From Calendula officinalis (Eukaryota > Streptophyta > Magnoliopsida > Asterales > Asteraceae): 64,000 nucleotides of DNA. Position 1 is the first letter of the stretch. The number at the start of each line of letters is the position of its first letter. The stretch covers positions 50,916,401 through 50,980,400 of the forward strand of contig OY970830.1 in NCBI GenBank assembly GCA_963853835.1, given 5' to 3'. This document shows positions 50,701 to 62,458 of this stretch, piece by piece. The position numbers were made by a program, and so were the translations under genes. The notes under the pieces were generated by a model, which was given only the letters and a program-made list of their open reading frames with translations, searched no databases and had not been told where the DNA came from.

Positions 50701-51416
50701 AAGATAGATGGGATAATGGAGGGTGGAGGTTCAATTGGAGAAGTAATATTAAAGGGGGGATAGAACAAGAACAATTCAAGAATTTATTGGCTCTTATTTG
50801 TGGTGTTAACTTGGGTGAAGGTAGAGACAAAATTACGTGGCATTTGGGAGAAGGTACCGAGTTCGTGGTAGGAGATACTAGATACTTAATTAACAACAAT
50901 TTATACCCCGGAGTTGATATGAGCTCTAAATGGTGTTCTTCAATCCCGATCAAAGTCAATGTATATATTTGGAGACTTAATTTGGATCGGCTACCGAATA
51001 GATTTAATCTCTCTCATCGTGGTTTGGAGATAACTTCTATTATGTGCCCCATTTGTGATCAAGGAGTGGAATCTAATAACCACATTTTTTTCACCTGCTC
51101 GTTTGCTAAACAGGTTTGGAGTGGTATTTCTAAATGATGTCTTATGAATTATGAAGAGTGTAGTTCGTTTAATGATTGGTGGAGTCTTAATGAGAACATT
51201 CCCAATTATAATCTTCGGAGAATCCATTTTCAAGTCATTGGCTTTGCAACATGTTGGATGATTTGGAAATTTAGGAACTCTTTTATTTTTGATATTGGGA
51301 AAATTCGTAAATCTGATGTTTTAGATAGCATAAAATTGTTTTCTTTTGTTTGGTTATCCCATAGGAACCTTAAATTAAAGGTTTCTTGGGTTGATTGGCT
51401 TAAGTTTTCCATGTAA
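47754..51416 (+). pseudogene. LINE ORF2: endonuclease and reverse transcriptase
   Basis: The ATG at 47754 (MNVISINARGIGNSDKRRWI) begins an APE-type endonuclease (GVQET, IFGDFNEVR, KLDRFLLS, SDHIPILL). The reverse transcriptase follows (DKAPGPDG; RGLRQGDPLSPYL; FYADDVVF at ~49835). The C-terminus (CPICDQ ... NHIFFTCSFAKQVW) is the zf-RVT zinc-binding region. Defects are stops at 47904 (TAG), 48306 (TAG after GGRKFT, Trp expected), 50613 (TGA) and 51135 (TGA), all at likely Trp codons. There is also a small deletion near 49250 and a 10 bp tandem duplication (GGTCCGCTTT, 49436-49456), and both shift the frame. The catalytic YADD is intact. Confidence 0.88.
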
Positions 51417-51477
51417 TTGTTTTTAGTTTAGCGATTTGCTAGACTCGAGTAATAAATTTGCCGTTCAAAAAAAAAAA

Positions 51478-52825
51478 TTATTAGAATGAACCAAACGACA
51501 GAACTTTATTTATGATCACATATTAAAATTGAAACTAAGAGGAATATCGAGTTAAATTATTAAATTAAATGTCATCAAACATCATACTTTACTGAGTAAT
51601 TATTAAATCGAGAATAGTTATTGAAATGAGCAAGTGAGAAAAATCCAAGTGTATGAGACAATAAAATTTTATGAAATTCTAAAGCGAGAAAGAGCTAAAA
51701 ATACGGAGTAACGAGGAAACTTTTTATGGAGAACGGGAAAAGAATTGAGTAATCAAGTACATGAGAATCAACGAGTTAATTAATTAAGCGAGTAAAGAGA
51801 ACTAAAAATGTGACCTAAAAGAGAAAATATCTATTCGATTAGTCTGATAACCAAATTTGATCACGTGGAAAATCGTAAAAGCGAGTAAATGTATACATTA
51901 TGTGGACTGGTGAGAAGTCATTAAGCGAGATTTGAATTTACATTGATGATGTAAGCTTGCGTTGAGTTAAAAACAAGTGGTGGAGATTTGAGGTGAGTGC
52001 ATTTGAGTATTTGCAAATTGAGTAAAAGGCATGAGTTGCCTACTATCTGAGGTTTATGTGCGAAAAAATACATTTATGTGAATTATGTACTGGTTGTGTA
52101 TTGGTTGATAGTGGGGTGAACCGTTAAATTGTTTATTTTGTTTTAAAACAAACTAATTACCTATAGAGTGGAGGACCCTGAAAAGCCATTTATTGGTAGA
52201 GATTTCTAATAATAAGATTTTATTTGTTAATAAAATGTAAAAGTGATAAATATGTTGGAACTGTGCGGAAAAGTTTTTCCCATAAAGACTAATTGTTATC
52301 GCCATGAGAGGGCCGAGTGTGATTAGGAGCACGGGTTGGATGACCGGGTACCACAACGTGATCATCTGTTGCCACAAACCAAACCGTAACATATCTCCAA
52401 GTGGAGTTGAATAGGAGATTGAACGCAACGTTAACAGATGGGTGCTGCAACTGTGTTCTACTACGAGAGCAAGAAGACGCCTTCGGCAGAGTACGTGAAT
52501 TATTTTGTTCTTATTATTGACCTCCTTTTCTTTTTGAGATAAACCGAAATCCTTTGAGAGCATTTCATTTTTTTATATTCTTTCTAAGCCTTAATCTTTT
52601 TGCGCCGTTAGAGACGGAAGATTGTATGAGTAGTTGCAAGAGCCAGAGTTGATTATGATATAGTAGATCACCCTGAAGAGTTTCTTTATCATTCACAAGC
52701 CTATAGTTTTTCCATCTGTGGCTGTGTGCCGTTGGTGAGACTAAGTGTGAGATGCGAGATCGCTATCCTGAGCTTCTTCCGAGCCATGACTTCGGGGATG
52801 AAGTCTATTTCAAGTGGAGTTGAGT
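51478..52825. other. Internal region of LARD-like element, right part
   Basis: No coding signal. Two more degenerate copies of the PPT-proximal block occur: ATCTCCAAGTGGAGTTGAAT (about 52393) and CTTCGGGGATGAAGTCTATT followed by AAGTGGAGTTGAG (52789-52824), the latter directly before the 3' LTR. Confidence 0.6.
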
Positions 52826-55420
52826 TGTAACTCCCTAAAATTTTAATTAAATAAATAATAATTTAAATTAAATTTATATTTATATTTTTGGTCTGTGGGT
52901 TGACCGTACGATAATATATGACGTTTGGTGATTATGCGATTTAGTGTGAATTAATTGAGATATTTAAGTATGTGATGTTTCGGGTATAAGCCATTGAAAG
53001 TTTAATTATGCATCGCGACGTTAATTTTTTTCCGAGCCCAATCGTGTGAGGGATAATGTGCGTAACATTCTGAGTTTGAGCCATCGATGAGGCCGGCCGA
53101 AGGCCATGGCCGAACCCCCTAACCCATTCAGTCTGTTTTTTTTATTAAGCTCATGAGAGGGTTGAATATTTCTTCCTTTGTTTCCTGTCATTAAGATTAC
53201 AACCTTTAAAGTCCGGTTAATGTGATAAGTGTTGAGCTCGAGCTTGGCATCCCATATCCGGCCCAAGAAGTGTTGTGTGTCGGGCTTAAGGCCTTGAAGA
53301 AATAAGCATAGTATATCTGGCCAGTAGGAAGTTTTCGTCAGTTGTTTTGTCTCACCCTAGCAGTCATCATCCCATCTCATTCTCCTTTATCGTTAATCTG
53401 CTACTCATTCTTCCCTGAGGTTTCTCTCATTCGAGCAGGAGTGAAAATACCAGAGTTGATCGAGAACGAGTTCGTCCGTAAGTTTTCGTTTGTTTTCATC
53501 TAATGATACACCTTTACTCGTTCAAACCATTAATCGTATGAACGTTATTATTCCTTTAGTGATTAGAAACTGAGCAAGAGAACCATCGGTGGTGACTCTG
53601 AGCAAACTAAATCCATTCTTAAATCAGAAGTGATACGCTGGTGGGGTGTTTTGTTATTTCAAGAGGACGGTGGTTGTGGGTTTAATTCCCGCATGGTTGC
53701 CATCAATTTTCGGGTGATTTTTATATCTAGACGGTGGGATTTATTTCAGAAGCAGGTCACTAGCTTGAGATGACGACAAGCAGCAGCATCTCACACTTTT
53801 TTTTATTATTATTTAACTTCTTGTTGTTGGTGTTTGTAACCATTAGCTCTTGTTTCCCGATCAAAACTTTCGGTAACGTTTATTCCCTTTTATGTGTTGT
53901 TGGTGTTTGTGACTTTTGGTGTGGGTATAAAGTGATTCGGGTTGCAAGATGTGAAGTTGATCGAGAGTGGTGAAGCAAGTGACGGTATTGAGTAGCAAGC
54001 ATTGAGCAGATTCGGTAGCCAAACAATAGCAGATTCGAGTGGTATGGTCTTAGCCAAATAGTAGCAGATTCGGTAGCCCTCAATCTTTATTTCGTTGATC
54101 TTGTTTTCTATTCTTCCGTCAGTTGAGATACTAATACGTTTTTCCTATAGGGATTGTTGTCGGGTTTACTAGAGTATTTGTGATACCAAGACTTAATTGT
54201 TTTGTTGTTGTGATCGTCAACAGTTTTATTCAACTTTGTTTCAATTTGTAGTCGGGTTTAAAAACTAATTTTGAGGGGTGTCGGGTTTTGGTTTGGGTGA
54301 AAATGTTTTATGAATAATCGAGATGTTTTTTTAATCGAGAAATGGAAACCGAACCTTAAGGTTCTTGGTTTCCTTAAACCGGGAAGCCTTCTAATAGAGA
54401 ATAAAATAGATTAATATAAAAAGAGGATTCTGAGATAAAAATGAGTTTCGGGGCTGTCGGGTGCCTCGAGATTTCACACGCGAGGATTCCTTAGGAGCTT
54501 ACGTTTATTCGGGGTGGGTGATCGCACTATAAACTTGCATTTACATTCACTTCACGATTATGTGCTATATGTCATGATTTGCTATTGCTTTGAGATGAGC
54601 TTGTTATTTGCTGATGTGCTATGTGTTATTTATTTTACTCGTATTCTGAACTGAGATATGGATACTGAGTAACCGAGCTAAGTACCATATCATTATGTGA
54701 ATGATCTGTGTACTTGAGATTTGATTATGAGTTGTTATGCACTCGGGTTGTGCTATGTGGTTATATATCTATGAGATGATATACTTGAGCTTGAGCTGTT
54801 AGTTTTATAACAGTACATGTTTTAATGGGTCAACACGTTAATAAAACTAACTATATTTGAGCTTCTTGAGGTTAGCCAACTCTTCCTAGAGTAAGCCAAG
54901 TACAATTGACGACTGTCAGCGTGGTACTGCAGGACAAAGGTGGGTGTTGGAAGAAGGTGTTGCGGCGAGGCGCTGGTGGGCGTTGGGATCATCACGGCAT
55001 TGGCGAACCAAGTGAAATTTAATAAAAGGCCTATTAATCGAGAATTGAGTAGAGTCTTTAGGGATCACTTATGTGGTGTGGATTGCTTGTATGTGTATGT
55101 TCATTGTGTTGATTATTCACTCAGTGGTGGCTGACCCCAAACACTCCCTCCCATTTTGCAGGTACTAGCAAGGGCAAAGAGAAGGTCAATGGTTGATGAG
55201 CTGCGTTTCTATTTTGAATTTTGTGGATTTGGATTAAAACATTTATTTCGAGTCAAACATGTTTTTTTTTAACTTTTAATTATTCCGCATATAAATCACG
55301 AGACGGTTTATATTTTTATTTATGAGTTGGGACCTTTGAGTTACTTGTACTTTTGACGAAAAATGTAATATTTTATTGATTAAAAATTTATAAATTTCCT
55401 CTGATGTTTGGGATGTTACA
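52826..55420 (+). repeat. 3' LTR of the LARD-like element
   Basis: Starts TGTAACTCCCTAAAATTT and ends GGGATGTTACA. Similar to 40975-43451 except for two large indels and many substitutions, which implies an old insertion. Confidence 0.85.
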
Positions 55421-55425
55421 TTTTC

Positions 55426-55470
55426 AAACCCGAGTAGCTTCGTTGTCGGTTAAGTGCATGTTATTCGAGT
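55426..55470 (-). other. Trace of the LTR-B element's interior
   Basis: This short segment between the LARD-like element and the copia element presumably continues the minus-strand gypsy pol from 40969. It is too short and decayed to prove. Confidence 0.3.
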
Positions 55471-55473
55471 GCA

Positions 55474-56528
55474 TGTTATTCGAGTAAGATATGTAATGAT
55501 ACTTGGAAGAGGAATGATTCATAATAAGTCATTTATGAATCAGTTAAGTATTAAGTCAAGTTTGACTTATTACTAGATTAGTTTATCTAACTAATTGATA
55601 CAAGTATTTGTACATTTACTAGTTAAGTAAATATACAATGTGTTAATTATAGATTATCCATAATATGATTTAAAGCTATTAAATCATATGGTGTGGGATA
55701 ATATTATTGTGTAAATTATATAAAGGTTATTATATGATTAATTATTAAAAGTATTTATACAAGGCATATATTTCGTGTATATGTATTATACCGAAATATA
55801 TGCTAAAGTTTATTAATACTAGACATTTAATAGTTAGGTGCAATAATAAAAGAATAAATAAACTATAAGGAAAGGAAACGTAAAAAGGAAAGTTTAATTA
55901 AGGAATTGATCTTAATTAAACTAGAGGGTCCTAAGTGCAACTTATTTATCTATAAATAAGAGGCTTAGGGTAACCCTAATCCCCCCTTACACAAGCCACA
56001 AAATTCCTTCCCCCCTCTCCCCTAGTTTCGGCCGAATCCCAACACAAGAACACAAGCTTTGTGTTCTTCGTGTTCTTCGTTCGTTCTTCGTATTCTTCAA
56101 GTCTTGAAGATTCGAAGATCATTCCAAGGATCAACTAGAAGATCGCTCGTTGTGTTCATCATCAGTGGACTAACTTAAGCAAGATTAAGGTATGTTTTGA
56201 GAAATCTTTTCTCCCTTCTCCCCTCTTGGACGAACTCGACCAAGAACCCTAGGGTTCTTGGTGAATGGTCGAGCGAACCACACAAGCATTGTGTGTGTTC
56301 GGGTTATTCGTACAAGGTTTCTTTCTTGTTAATCAAGTCTAGATTTTCAAAATCCCAATCCTTTAGGGTTTAAGGATAAGATTTAATCTCAGTTCAGCTT
56401 TTAGGGATTAAATCAGCTAGTCGGTTTTAACCGGTCAAGAACAAGTTCATGTTCTTGATCAGTGTGGTTCGAACCAAGTGACTACGAGGTTGACCCATGT
56501 GGTCAATCAGTATCAATGAAACCCTTCA
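55474..56528 (+). repeat. Copia LTR, first copy (1055 bp)
   Basis: TATA box TATAAATAAG at 55951-55960. It ends ...CCCTTCA before G-TGGTATCAGAGC. The 15 bp word at its start (TGCATGTTATTCGAG) is present twice in tandem at 55455-55484. It is the same family as 62459-63496, with clear divergence and small indels between the two. Confidence 0.8.
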
Positions 56529-56529
56529 G

Positions 56530-56541
56530 TGGTATCAGAGC
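56530..56541 (+). other. Primer-binding site, initiator tRNA-Met
   Basis: TGGTATCAGAGC lies one base after the LTR. This is the canonical copia PBS. Confidence 0.9.
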
Positions 56542-59115
56542 GGTGGTTTAGAGATTTAAACTAGATTAACAAAGTTTGTTTGTTTAATTTTTATTAAGTT
56601 TTTTTGTTCCACCTTCTTCTTCTTCTTCTAAAACTCACGAAAAGGGTAAGAAATCTAGGACCAAGCATGTTAAACTAGTTAAGTTTAATTGGTCAAAAGG
56701 ATTCTAGAAAAACCCTAGGAATTTTCGTGAATGGGTAAAAAGAACCCTAGGATCAAGAACATTAAACAAGTTTTGTTTAATTGATCAAAAGGCTTCTTTT
56801 CCCTAACCCTAGTGTATTTTTCGGAAATCTAGAACCCTAGGATCAAGAATGTCAAAAATCTTGATCAAAAAGATTCTTTCCTTAATTGTTTGATCTTCCA
56901 AATCGAGGATCAAGTATGTTAAACCAATATTTGGTTTAATTGATCAAAAGGATTCCTTCATTTCACTCAAGATTTCGTGATCAAGGAGGATTACTTGGAC
57001 ACCAAGTTTGTTAAACTAGCCTAGTTTAATTGGTGGAAAGGTTTCCTAGGCTTTGAGGAAATTTTCGAAAACCCTAGATATAATCTAGAACCCTAGAACA
57101 TTAAACTAGTTTAAGTTTAATGATTTAAAAGAATTAACTAGATTAATAATCCAAAACCTATATAATTAAACAAGTTTATGTTTAATAGGTTTAATTATTA
57201 TCTTAGTAGATTTATTAAAGACTAGTTCTTTAAACCTAGAAATCTAGCCAAAGTTTGTTGTCTATAAGGTTTAAATTAAAAAGTTTTAAATAAATTTATT
57301 AAGGTTATAATCTATCCTAGAATTTAAATAAAGTTTATTGTTTAAATAGGATTGATTAGAATTAATTGTTGATAAATAATGTTTTTGATCAAGAAAGTCA
57401 AAACCCTAGTTTTGATTGATCAAAAACAAGATTAGGGTTAGACTAATTAATGAATTAAAAGAAGTGTTAATTTCTAGTTCAAGAAATTAACAAGATGTAT
57501 TTATATTTATATATTATTCGGATTTTAAATATTTAAAAGAGTAAAATGAATTTTAATAAATAAAGTAGTTTATACGTATTTTAATTAGTTCAAGTTAAAA
57601 TACATATAAATTAGATGTAATATTCTTATTAGAATGTTACAAGTTTATTTTAAAAGAAATATATATGTACATGTATCAAATACAAGATTAAATGGAACAT
57701 TAAAGCATAATGTTATTTTTGATCATAAGAAATAATAACTAGTTATTGTATAAGTTGATAATATAATTAAAACTAGAAAGTACAAGGTTATAATTATAAC
57801 TAGAAATTGTACAAGTTGAAATTATATGATTAACTAGAAATATACGAAAGTTATATATTATCATATATTAAGGCGTATAAAGTTATAAGTCATTATAACT
57901 AGTAATTATACAAGTATAATATAAGTATTTTACAAGTCATGTAATATACTAGATTAATGATCAAAGGTTAAATAACAAGATAACTTTAGAACCTATATTT
58001 AACTAGTTTCAGTTAAATGTAAGAAAGGTCTAAACAAACTAAGTATTATTATATATAGTCTTTATATAATAAGTTTATTAGTTTCATCAAGTATAAACCG
58101 GTGATTGTGTTAGCTTAAGTTCCACCATGGTTGTTGGAGCTAGTGGGAGCTACACAAGAAAATCACAACGTTTATAAATATTTCGCTAAGACATAAGTTT
58201 TGGTGAAATCTAGTAAGTCAAAACAAATGTTTGATTTCATTATTAAACATATGAAAAACTAGGTGTGCTAAACTAGTTTTATGATTCAAGTCTATGAATC
58301 GTAAAAAAAAATTAAAAGTTTAACATAAGTTTTAAGTTTTTTCAAGAGAGATAAAACAAGTAAGTTTTAATCTAGATAAGGTTTCCCACAAAACCTAGTA
58401 ATATGTCTTGTACACCTCGTTTTAGGTATAAATATAAAACGCGCAAATTGTTGAAACTATAAGTTTTAAGAAAAGTTCTTAAGATTTAAAAGGGTGTCTT
58501 GTTGAATTCTTGAATTCACAAGTCACATATTTTAAATAAGGATTGAGATTGGAATAAGGTTTAAGTTTAGTTCAAGACTTAAACAAACCCAAGAAAATCT
58601 TAGATCTAAGTACTATCCACCTAATGGAACGCCTCACTTGTTAAACGATATTCATATTGTAAGGATAAAGAACCTTAGATATGGATTCAAATCATTGCGA
58701 GTGTTAGGGTGCGTAAGGTTATGTGATAATCGGGAGTCTCGGCGCAAAACATCGCACTGTCTTAGATGGTCTGATCTACTTTGGTGATAATCGGGAGTCC
58801 CGGCCCAAAAAGTACTTGAGTAGAATAAACATACTAGACTTTATTACTAACTTAGAAATGTACAATTAGATTGTACAAAGTTGTAATAAGTTATAATTCT
58901 AAAGATTCTACGACCCCTAGTAATCGTGTCAAGTCGTGATACGATCGGTAAGGATGTTACCTACCAGAAATAGCATGTCTCGTCGGGAAGTGACCAAACC
59001 TTGCGGCGAGAATGTGATATATGGATCCTAGGCCTAAAATATTAATTATGGGTTTATAATATATTTTAGAGAATGTTTATTGATGATTACTAATTAAACT
59101 AGGTTTGATTTGTAG
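56542..59115. other. Long non-coding leader of the gag-only copia element
   Basis: No coding frame. Rambling repeats of ACCCTAGGATCAAGAA and TTAAACTAGTTTAGTTTAAT-like words fill 56640-57420. AATCGGGAGTCYCGGC occurs twice (about 58727 and 58787). It ends in the gag start codon at 59116. Confidence 0.6.
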
Positions 59116-59871
59116 ATGGCAGCAACAAACACGACAAAAACCAACAATCTCTTAAAACGTTCATTTCTAGGGAAGGACGAATTGACTGGGTAAAATTTTC
59201 TCAATTGGGAGCGTGCTTTTCGAATCATGCTCAAGAATGAGAGAAAACGAAATGACCTAGAAAGAACATTGTCGGATGTCCCTACTGAAGATGCTAGAAA
59301 TGAACCAGGACAAGCATATTACGCTTGTAGGGCGTTCAATTATTGCAAGATGGGTAAGGGAACATCAGTGAGTGCCCACTTCATGAGAATGAAGGTGCAC
59401 ATTGATCTTCTTGAAAGATTAGGACACCCAGTACCGTTACAGTTAGCAACAGACACTATACTCAATTCATTGTCTGATGACTACAAGCCTTTTGTGGTCA
59501 ACTACAATATGCATAATATGGAGAAATCCATTGCTGAGCTACATTTCATGCTCAAGACAGCTGAATTGAGTTTAGGGACTAAGTCTAAGGATGTTCTAAT
59601 GATTGGAAATGGCAGTGGTGGTGGCAAGAAGAGAAAAGGGCATGGTGGCAAAGGAAAGGGTAAAACCAATCCTAACCAAGGAGTGCCAAATGGTAAAAGT
59701 GTCAAACAAAAGGTCAAGAAGTTTAAGCCTAACACAGCGAGGACCGAGAATCGGTGCTTCAAGTGTGGTGAGGCTGGGCATTGGAAAAGGAATTGTCCAA
59801 AGGGTGCAAGTGGTGGTGGAGGAAACGCAAGTTCCTCAGGTAACACAACCACACTTCTTAATCACTTTTAA
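59116..59871 (+). pseudogene. Copia gag with one early stop
   Basis: ATG 59116 begins MAATNTTKTNNLLKRSFLGK. Codon 26 is TAA (59191-59193), after which the same frame continues (NFLNWERAFRIML) for 226 more codons. The core (AYYACRAF ... VSAHFMRMKVHIDLLERLG ... LNSLSDDYKPF) is the UBN2/copia gag domain. It is followed by a Gly/Lys-rich linker and an intact CCHC knuckle (CFKCGEAGHWKRNC, ~59757-59798). The frame ends shortly after the knuckle, with no protease fused. Gag would bind and package the element RNA. ATG 59224 could restart translation after the stop. Confidence 0.82.
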
Positions 59872-62458
59872 ATACTTGTAAAGTACATTACGAGTAACTC
59901 AACTTTTGCAATCGTTTATTGCAAGAGATGATGGAAAGTGATGATGACCGGCATGAGATGGTGATGATCCCACAAGCACCAAGTTTTTTTTATGATTCAG
60001 TATTTTATGGATTCAGTAAAACAATTTTTCAATTTTTGTTGGATAATTTATTTTATGTTAAAACAAGGTTTTATTTGGTTTTAAATAAGAATCCATATTT
60101 GAATTATATTATGTGTGTGCATGTGTGATAATTACACTAGTCAAGGTTTTATGACTAGATTGTAAGTCAAGTTTTGATTTACTTTATATTTCATGTTTTA
60201 TACTTGTTTGATTGTTGTATAAATAATGTCTTAAAAGCTCAATACTTAGATACTAGAAATTAGAAGTTTCTTCTAAAGTATTTAAGAGATTTTATGAAAA
60301 GCATAAAGTTCAAAGTACATTGAACTTATTTAAAACATCTTAAGTAATGGTTACTTATTATAGTAAGTTTTAAAGTATTAGTATTAATATAGTATGATTA
60401 TATTGGATATAATCAAGATAGACTTTAAAGAGTATTATTACAAGTCTTTTATACTTGTAATAAAGAAATTTAATGAAGTCATAATTCCCTAATAGGAATA
60501 ATTGGATATTCGTATAATCCAAGTAAAGTGACTTAGACATTAAATGAACTCTTAAAAGGGACAAACTATATTAAAGTATTTAAGGATTAAAAGGTATTAT
60601 TGCAAGTCTTTTATACTTGTAATAAATATAATATTTAATCAAGTCATAATTCCCTAATAGGAATAATGGATATTTGAGAAATCCAAGAAATGACCTTGGC
60701 ATTAAATAAGATTCTTAAAAGATACTAATACACTTAAGAATTGGAAGTATCGTTTCAAGTGTCTTATACTTGTTAGATACAGTAATCAATGAGAGTCATG
60801 ATTCCCTTATCAGGAATGTTGGATATTCGCAAATCCAAATGATGACTTTGATAATTGATTAATTCTTAAAGGGTTAAACTATAAGTTTTGACTAGGTCAA
60901 AAGTAGTAGTTTGAGTGATGCTTATTTTCCATAAAATTTAGTGGGAGCTATGACTAACATATTCACTAGAGGTACTAATGAATATAGTAAGTTAGTTAGG
61001 ACATTAACAACAAGGTTTTACCAAGTCTTTAGCCAAAGAGTTAACAGAAATACATGATCATTGATTAGATTATTGCAAACCTAATAGCGTGGTCACAAGT
61101 CTTGTGATTAATTATTGCATATCTAATAGGATGTTCACATTCCAGTGAACAAGTTAATCATTTAAGGAAATTTCTTTAACTAGTAACATATCCACAAATC
61201 AAGTAACTAAAAGAGATTTAGTTACAAGACAAGTTTTTATAGATTCAAGAAACTAAGGAGTTATTTTCCAATCCTCCTATGTTTACCGAATCATATAGAA
61301 AGGCAAGACTAGAATATGTTCTAAATGTTGCATGAACAAAATCTAGCAAAGACAAAAGTAATAGTATTCTTGAATACTCGTCTTATGTCTTTAGTTTAAT
61401 AGAAATGACTAATTGTAATTAGTGATAAAAGTTACAATTAAGAGTTATTGAAGTGATCAACACAAACGCATAGAATAAGTAATGATCCAGTAATAATTCA
61501 GTATCTATGTCCAGTGAGGAATAATACATGAGTTAGTATCATTATTATTCAGAATTTGTATGTTTTGCAATATCCATGAATAAAAGTCTATTTAATCAAA
61601 AAGATATAAATCCGTGACTACTCGTCTTGGTGGGAACCTAGATGGGACGTTAACATCATCGAGGTATTTGGTGGTAGATTCGAAGTTTTTCGAAGATAGC
61701 TACACAAGTCTTATGCAAACCAAATATCGGTGATATTCTGTTGGAGCTCGACGAATATTGGATTGACCACCGTGATAATACTTCGTGGTTGAAAAGTTCA
61801 AAAGCATTATTCACTAGGATTGTCCTTAAGCCTGAGGTATATGGTTTGGGATACATTGACTAATGTGCTTTGGTTCGTCTAAGACAATTCTGAAATATGG
61901 TTGTCATACGAGGCCTTACTGGGTACAAAGGAATTTGTATTTTAAATCAAAATATAACAAGATGGTAATTGCACCTCCTTTTTAGGAGAGATATTTATGG
62001 GTCCTTTGACATGATGATAACTGGAAAGTGCATGGCCATGCCCAAACGAACTGATTTGTTCTTTGTCGTTTATCACAACAGTTTGAATCAAGAAGTCATG
62101 AAATGATTTTGAATACAGGAGTTGATAATTTCCACTATGCTCGTATTCGTTATCACAAATATCGTGCTGCAAGGGATGAACCTAACATAGTTGCCCAAGA
62201 AGTAGAGACAGAGTGTTCTTTACTAGGAGACGCTATTAAAGAGTGTTTTCAAGAAACTATACCTGGGTTACACAAAGCTATTTTTATGGGGTTGGTAACC
62301 TACATGCCCATCTAGAAGGCCACTGTAGCTCGTATCATTAAGATAAAGGTTACAAACTTGCACAAGTGGGAGTCTGAAGGATTTATGTGCACAGTTAGTC
62401 AACCTATGATGATACATCCATGCCTACGAAACACTTAAGGGTCACTACGGTGAGTGCA
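59872..62458. other. Pol-less 3' interior of the copia element
   Basis: No retroviral motif is found. Three ~120 bp imperfect direct repeats (about 60400-60560, 60570-60720 and 60725-60890) share CTTTTATACTTG, CATAATTCCCTAATAGGAAT and GGATATTCG words. The segment 61610-62320 is less AT-rich with partly open frames (for example 62103-62315) that I cannot assign. Confidence 0.5.

Larger units (their letters stand above)
46200..51477 (+). mobile_element. L1-type LINE, near full length, nested
   Basis: ORF1 with an RRM domain, ORF2 with endonuclease, reverse transcriptase and a C-terminal zinc-binding region, then a poly(A) tail (51467-51477) give the plant L1 layout. Its 5' limit is uncertain (45810-46220). 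I could not find a convincing target duplication pairing with TTATTAGAATGAACC after the tail. It lies inside the LARD-like LTR element in the same orientation. Confidence 0.88.
40975..55420 (+). mobile_element. Large LTR element without gag-pol (LARD-like), 14.4 kb
   Basis: Related LTRs at 40975-43451 and 52826-55420 share TGTAAC.CCCTAAAATT ... GGGATGTTACA ends. A Met-type primer-binding site (TTGGTATCATAGC) follows the first. Flanks TATTC (40970-40974) and TTTTC (55421-55425) look like a 5 bp target duplication with one change. The ~4.1 kb of internal DNA outside the LINE insertion has no retroviral protein motif in any frame. It is poor in C on the plus strand and full of AATGAGAA/AATCGAGT words. 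Mobilisation would depend on a related gypsy element. Confidence 0.8.
55474..62458 (+). mobile_element. Copia-type gag-only element (TR-GAG-like)
   Basis: The LTR 55474-56528, a tRNA-Met primer-binding site, a long leader and one gag gene (59116-59871) are followed by 2.6 kb with no protease, integrase or RT. Gag-only elements with LTRs (TR-GAG) are known in plants and rely on other copia elements. The next LTR (62459) closes the unit, but no clear PPT precedes it. The LTR start may lie a few bases earlier, because AGTGCATGT is shared by both LTR borders. Confidence 0.7.

Noticed and set aside
45810..51500. LINE target-site duplication
   Set aside because: Weakly similar words (AAATTATGAAC versus AAATTATTAGAATGAAC) exist, but none sits precisely at both borders, so I do not claim one.
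59502..59852. Minus-strand and second plus-frame ORFs over copia gag
   Set aside because: Shadows of the gag frame, which alone carries the UBN2 core and the CCHC knuckle.
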